DNA of 23,940 bases from Bacteroidales bacterium UBA4788 (GTDB lineage: Bacteria; Bacteroidota; Bacteroidia; Bacteroidales; VadinHA17): contig DHGW01000021.1 in NCBI GenBank assembly GCA_002402965.1, positions 5,309-29,248 on the forward strand, given 5' to 3'. Position numbers and translations under genes: made by a program. Positions 21,261-23,940 of the stretch are shown here, piece after piece. The notes under the pieces were generated by a model. That model did no database searches. It was given only the letters and a program-made list of their open reading frames with translations, and was not told where the DNA came from. Within the stretch, counting starts at the first letter, position 1; each line of letters begins with the position of its first letter.

Positions 21261-23495
21261 TCACTTCCCGGCCTTAACAAACCGGATGCCTCTGCCGTCG
21301 CCGGTCACAAGGATATAAAGGCCTGCCGGGAAGGCACTTACATCGATCTCTGTCACCTCCGTTCCCGAGTACAGGAGCACCCCGGACGAGTTGTACACCC
21401 TGCAATCAGTCGGTTCGCTGAGCCTTAAAGTCTCACCACTCACAGGATTGGGATAGACTATCAATGTCCCGGCCTCCTCGATCTCGTAAACAGGTGTGGT
21501 GCTGTTTGATTTCCCGGGGGTGGCAACGGCAAGGAAAACAATCTCATCCGCCCCGTCGCTCTTCCTGCCCATGCTTACATCCTCTTGCTGCAGGCCAAAG
21601 GAGACCGTGTCAACCAGAAGCTTATAGCGAGTATAGATGCCTATCTCCTCCCCATCCTTGTCAAGCCTGAATGGCGCATGCCTCTCACCGGGCCCGGGCA
21701 TACCGTCAGCCCAGAGAAGGATGAATCCCCCGGCGGGAAGAACTGTCCCGGGCATCCGCCACTTAAGCGGATCATTGAAATTGTCTGTCAGGTACAGGTC
21801 TCCCAGGTATACCGGTGCAGCATCGCCGTTGTATATCTCGATCCAGTCACTGTAATAGCCCTGCTCGTCGGTTACGGTCTCCTCGTTGTCGGCCATGAAC
21901 TCATTGATGAAGAGCAAAGGGGTCTGGCCTGCAACAGGCGCTATGAGGATGGGATAGCAGGGCAAAAGCGTTGTTCCGCCCGATCCTCCCGCAGCTAGTA
22001 CCTGGTAAGTCACCGGATCTTCATCAGAAATACCTGAAACAGTGACACTGAATATCCCGTTCCCCTCATCATACATCACCGCCTCCAGTGCCGATCCTTC
22101 CGCCACGGAATAGATGAGCTTTGCAGTTACTGGCGGGGTGGCCGCCTCTACAATACAACTGACACGTATGGGGTTCCCTGACTTTCTTGTATGAGAGAAA
22201 TACTTTATAACCGGGTCTGCGTCACCCTCTTCGATCTGAGCAGCCATCGATGCCTTCCTCACCTGCAGGTACGGGTACAGGCCCCACTTGACATGTGCTC
22301 CGGCAGCAGATGAAAATGAGTTCAGGAAATCGGTGTGATCATAGCCATAGTCGAGGGGGTACCAGGGATCGTTCATAACGTATGGAGATATCATCTCCTT
22401 TCTCTCCTCAATGGCCTGAATCAGCGAATCGATGTCCAGGGTGCTTTCTATAAGCTGCCTGGCATAAAAACTGAACTGCTTTCGCAGTACCGGGTTGTGA
22501 ATGATGCGGTCATAAAGCGGCCTCTGCTGGTCGCCTCCCGGCTGCCATTCGTAAATGTTCCTCACGGTCCAGTTGATCCCGAACCAGTCAATGCCGAAAG
22601 TATTGTCAACATCATACGGGATATATTCAAACCTGCCGGTGAGTGTGTTGTGATAGAGGTAAAAGTTGTTTTTATTATAGATATACCCGTCCCAGTCGCC
22701 GCAGAATATCTGTGCCGCCATCATCTTCAGGTAGTCCTGAACATTGAAAACCCGGTCAAGTTCACAGATAAGATTTGCATCCTCAGTATTATTCAATATG
22801 CCTATGAGCTCCCCGAGGTCTGAGAAGTCGTTCTCCTCCACTTTGGTGATCAGTTCGTAAGTCCACCTGGTTCCGTTCCACAGCTTGTAGCTGTCAGAGT
22901 CAGGTCCGATGTATGTAAGGTCTGCCGGGTAGAGGCACTTGAACAGATTGCCGTCCTTGTTTCCGAACCGGGAAAGCGCAAACTCCTCATCTATATGCTC
23001 CACATTGATATAAAGGCCGTAATAGTTGCCATTGATATAGACCCTGACGTGGTTTGCCCGCGGAGCTGGGATATTCCACTGGCGCAGTATATCCCACATG
23101 ATCTTTGAGCGCATTACCGACGGGTCATTATGCTCACCGTTCAGGTTCATCTTTTCCACCCCGAAATATTTCCCGCCCGGTGTGAATGTGTTGAAGGAGA
23201 CCTTGAACGATTTCTTCTTTGATGACCGGGAGGTATTGCCCCTGAGCCTGAACCCTACCGGGTAAATTGTATCACGAACCGTTCCGTTGTCAAAGACAAA
23301 GACTGCCCGGAATTCCCTGTCGCTGTATGGATTAGCATAGATCCACGCCAGCGTGTCAGGATGAATTTCGATGAAAACTGCGGGAACCACCGTGTCAACG
23401 TAAAGCTGCCCGTTGTCCGGGAACGAGGGTTGAGAACGGGTGATTCCGGCAACACCTAAGAGTACCAATATCAGAGTCAGAGCCCTTTTCATCAC
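21261..23495 (-). CDS. T9SS-exported CotH-kinase / lamin-tail-domain protein
   Basis: The protein is 744 residues. After a signal peptide (to about 22) comes a CotH kinase domain (about 36-390): GFRLRGNTS, KKKSFKVSF, EKMNLNGEHNDPSVMR, GLYINVEHIDEEF, then GDWDGYIYNKNNFYLY (D267, D269, N274, N276) and YIPYDVDNTFG (D295, D297). These Asp/Asn residues fit the protein-kinase-like metal and phosphate site. Residues 430-520 are beta-rich, 525-640 form a lamin-tail domain (FINEFMADNEET, DWIEIYN, GFILLWADG), and 676-744 are a type IX secretion sorting domain (IVYPNPVSGETLRL, FPAGLYILVTG, RFVKAGK). It should therefore be secreted or surface-anchored through T9SS. Bacillus CotH phosphorylates coat proteins; the substrate here is unknown. 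Confidence 0.93.
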   Translation of the reverse strand: MMKRALTLILVLLGVAGITRSQPSFPDNGQLYVDTVVPAVFIEIHPDTLAWIYANPYSDREFRAVFVFDNGTVRDTIYPVGFRLRGNTSRSSKKKSFKVSFNTFTPGGKYFGVEKMNLNGEHNDPSVMRSKIMWDILRQWNIPAPRANHVRVYINGNYYGLYINVEHIDEEFALSRFGNKDGNLFKCLYPADLTYIGPDSDSYKLWNGTRWTYELITKVEENDFSDLGELIGILNNTEDANLICELDRVFNVQDYLKMMAAQIFCGDWDGYIYNKNNFYLYHNTLTGRFEYIPYDVDNTFGIDWFGINWTVRNIYEWQPGGDQQRPLYDRIIHNPVLRKQFSFYARQLIESTLDIDSLIQAIEERKEMISPYVMNDPWYPLDYGYDHTDFLNSFSSAAGAHVKWGLYPYLQVRKASMAAQIEEGDADPVIKYFSHTRKSGNPIRVSCIVEAATPPVTAKLIYSVAEGSALEAVMYDEGNGIFSVTVSGISDEDPVTYQVLAAGGSGGTTLLPCYPILIAPVAGQTPLLFINEFMADNEETVTDEQGYYSDWIEIYNGDAAPVYLGDLYLTDNFNDPLKWRMPGTVLPAGGFILLWADGMPGPGERHAPFRLDKDGEEIGIYTRYKLLVDTVSFGLQQEDVSMGRKSDGADEIVFLAVATPGKSNSTTPVYEIEEAGTLIVYPNPVSGETLRLSEPTDCRVYNSSGVLLYSGTEVTEIDVSAFPAGLYILVTGDGRGIRFVKAGK

Positions 23496-23514
23496 ACAAT
23501 ATTACTCAAATTAA

Positions 23515-23523
23515 TACCTTTAG
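23515..23523 (+). promoter_or_regulatory. TACCTTTAG box upstream of the GNAT gene
   Basis: The box matches TAnnTTTA followed by G, the same form as at 12638 and 14185, and lies 25 bp before the ATG at 23549. The 53-bp gap is shared with the divergent CotH gene. No -33 TTTG is clear. Confidence 0.35.
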
Positions 23524-23548
23524 GCTCCGTAAGAAATTACTGCAGATC

Positions 23549-23940
23549 ATGAAAAACACCCCACTGAGGTTCACCGACGGAGTTGTAACAATTCGCAAAT
23601 TAAGGCGTAACGACAAATTCCGCATGGCGGAAATTTCCAATAACGAAAAGGTGGCAGTGAACCTGAGAGATGCATTCCCCTCCCCCTACTCTTTGGAGGA
23701 TGCGCAAAAATTCATCGCGATGTGTCTCAGGCAGGAACCTTACCAGGTATTTGCAATAGAGTACGAAGGGGAGTATGTTGGCAATATCGGGCTGCACAGG
23801 CAGGACGATGTCTATCGCAAGACGGCCGAGCTGGGGTATTTCATCGGCGAGGCGTACTGGCACAAAGGGATTACTCCCCGTGCCGTGAATCTCATCTGCG
23901 ATTACGGCTTCCGCGAGCTTGAAGTCATCAAGATCTTTTC
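23549..23940 (+). CDS. GNAT-family N-acetyltransferase (RimJ/RimL-like), 3' partial
   Basis: This frame opens with ATG at 23549 and runs without stop to the window edge (130 full codons). It begins MKNTPLRFTDGVVTIRKLRR and has the typical RimJ/RimL-type order: NNEKVAVNLRDAFPSPYSLEDAQKF, a beta-strand with VFAIEYEGEYVGNIGL, and ELGYFIGEAYWHKGITPRAV, where the acetyl-CoA phosphate loop (usually R/Q-x-x-G-x-G/A) reads H-K-G-I-T. This is followed by ICDYGFRELEVIKIF. It should transfer an acetyl group from acetyl-CoA to an amine, perhaps a protein N-terminus or a small molecule. The C-terminal 40-60 residues are beyond the window. It is divergent from the CotH gene. Confidence 0.9.
   Translation, partial: MKNTPLRFTDGVVTIRKLRRNDKFRMAEISNNEKVAVNLRDAFPSPYSLEDAQKFIAMCLRQEPYQVFAIEYEGEYVGNIGLHRQDDVYRKTAELGYFIGEAYWHKGITPRAVNLICDYGFRELEVIKIF

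Noticed and set aside
1..23940. Mobile element, prophage or defence island
   Set aside because: No integrase, transposase, phage structural, restriction or toxin-antitoxin gene was found, nor flanking tRNA or long direct repeats.

Overview
The window looks like a chromosomal segment of a Bacteroidetes bacterium, most likely Bacteroidales-like. The pointers are a type IX secretion (T9SS) sorting tail on a CotH protein, an MG2-domain cell-surface protein, many short-signal lipoproteins, and start regions without clear Shine-Dalgarno sites but with Bacteroidetes-type TAnnTTTG promoter boxes. I see no tRNA, rRNA, CRISPR array, integrase, transposase or phage gene. Species assignment is inference.

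Layout. 1-983: a PfkB sugar/nucleoside kinase cut by the left edge. 984-1150: a 27-bp tandem array between this gene and a convergent pair (1151-3050, minus) of a FucP-type sugar transporter overlapping a small outer-membrane barrel protein. 3168-5302 (plus): a lipoprotein that looks like the two ends of a large glycosidase-type protein joined by internal deletion, then a secreted M28 metallopeptidase. 5352-5936 (minus): a periplasmic YceI protein, with a shared terminator. 6048-10143 (minus): a probable four-gene operon transcribed Gfo/Idh oxidoreductase, rhomboid protease, cytosolic six-hairpin glycosidase, and an SDR that lacks its catalytic tyrosine.

10326-12546 (plus): an envelope-stress-like module of PspC-domain protein, PadR regulator and a second membrane protein sharing the first one's N-terminal domain. 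A promoter with an inverted repeat precedes it and a strong terminator follows. 12654-16202 (plus): two different cation/proton antiporters, CPA1 with an RCK_C tail and CPA2 with RCK_N and RCK_C. 16388-18022 (plus): pyrroline-5-carboxylate dehydrogenase, followed by an 8-bp tandem array. 18259-21232 (plus): a subtilisin-like lipoprotein protease, a small unrecognised lipoprotein and a truncated MG2 protein. 21261-23495 (minus): a T9SS-exported CotH-kinase/lamin-tail protein. 23549-end (plus): a GNAT acetyltransferase cut by the right edge.

Most genes are ordinary housekeeping, transport or envelope functions. The least expected features are the 27-bp array, whose stop codons are in phase with both flanking genes on opposite strands; the internal-deletion lipoprotein; the tyrosine-less SDR; and the PadR/PspC pair with duplicated N-terminal domains. 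I do not see a clear candidate for a wholly new multi-gene defence or mobile system.
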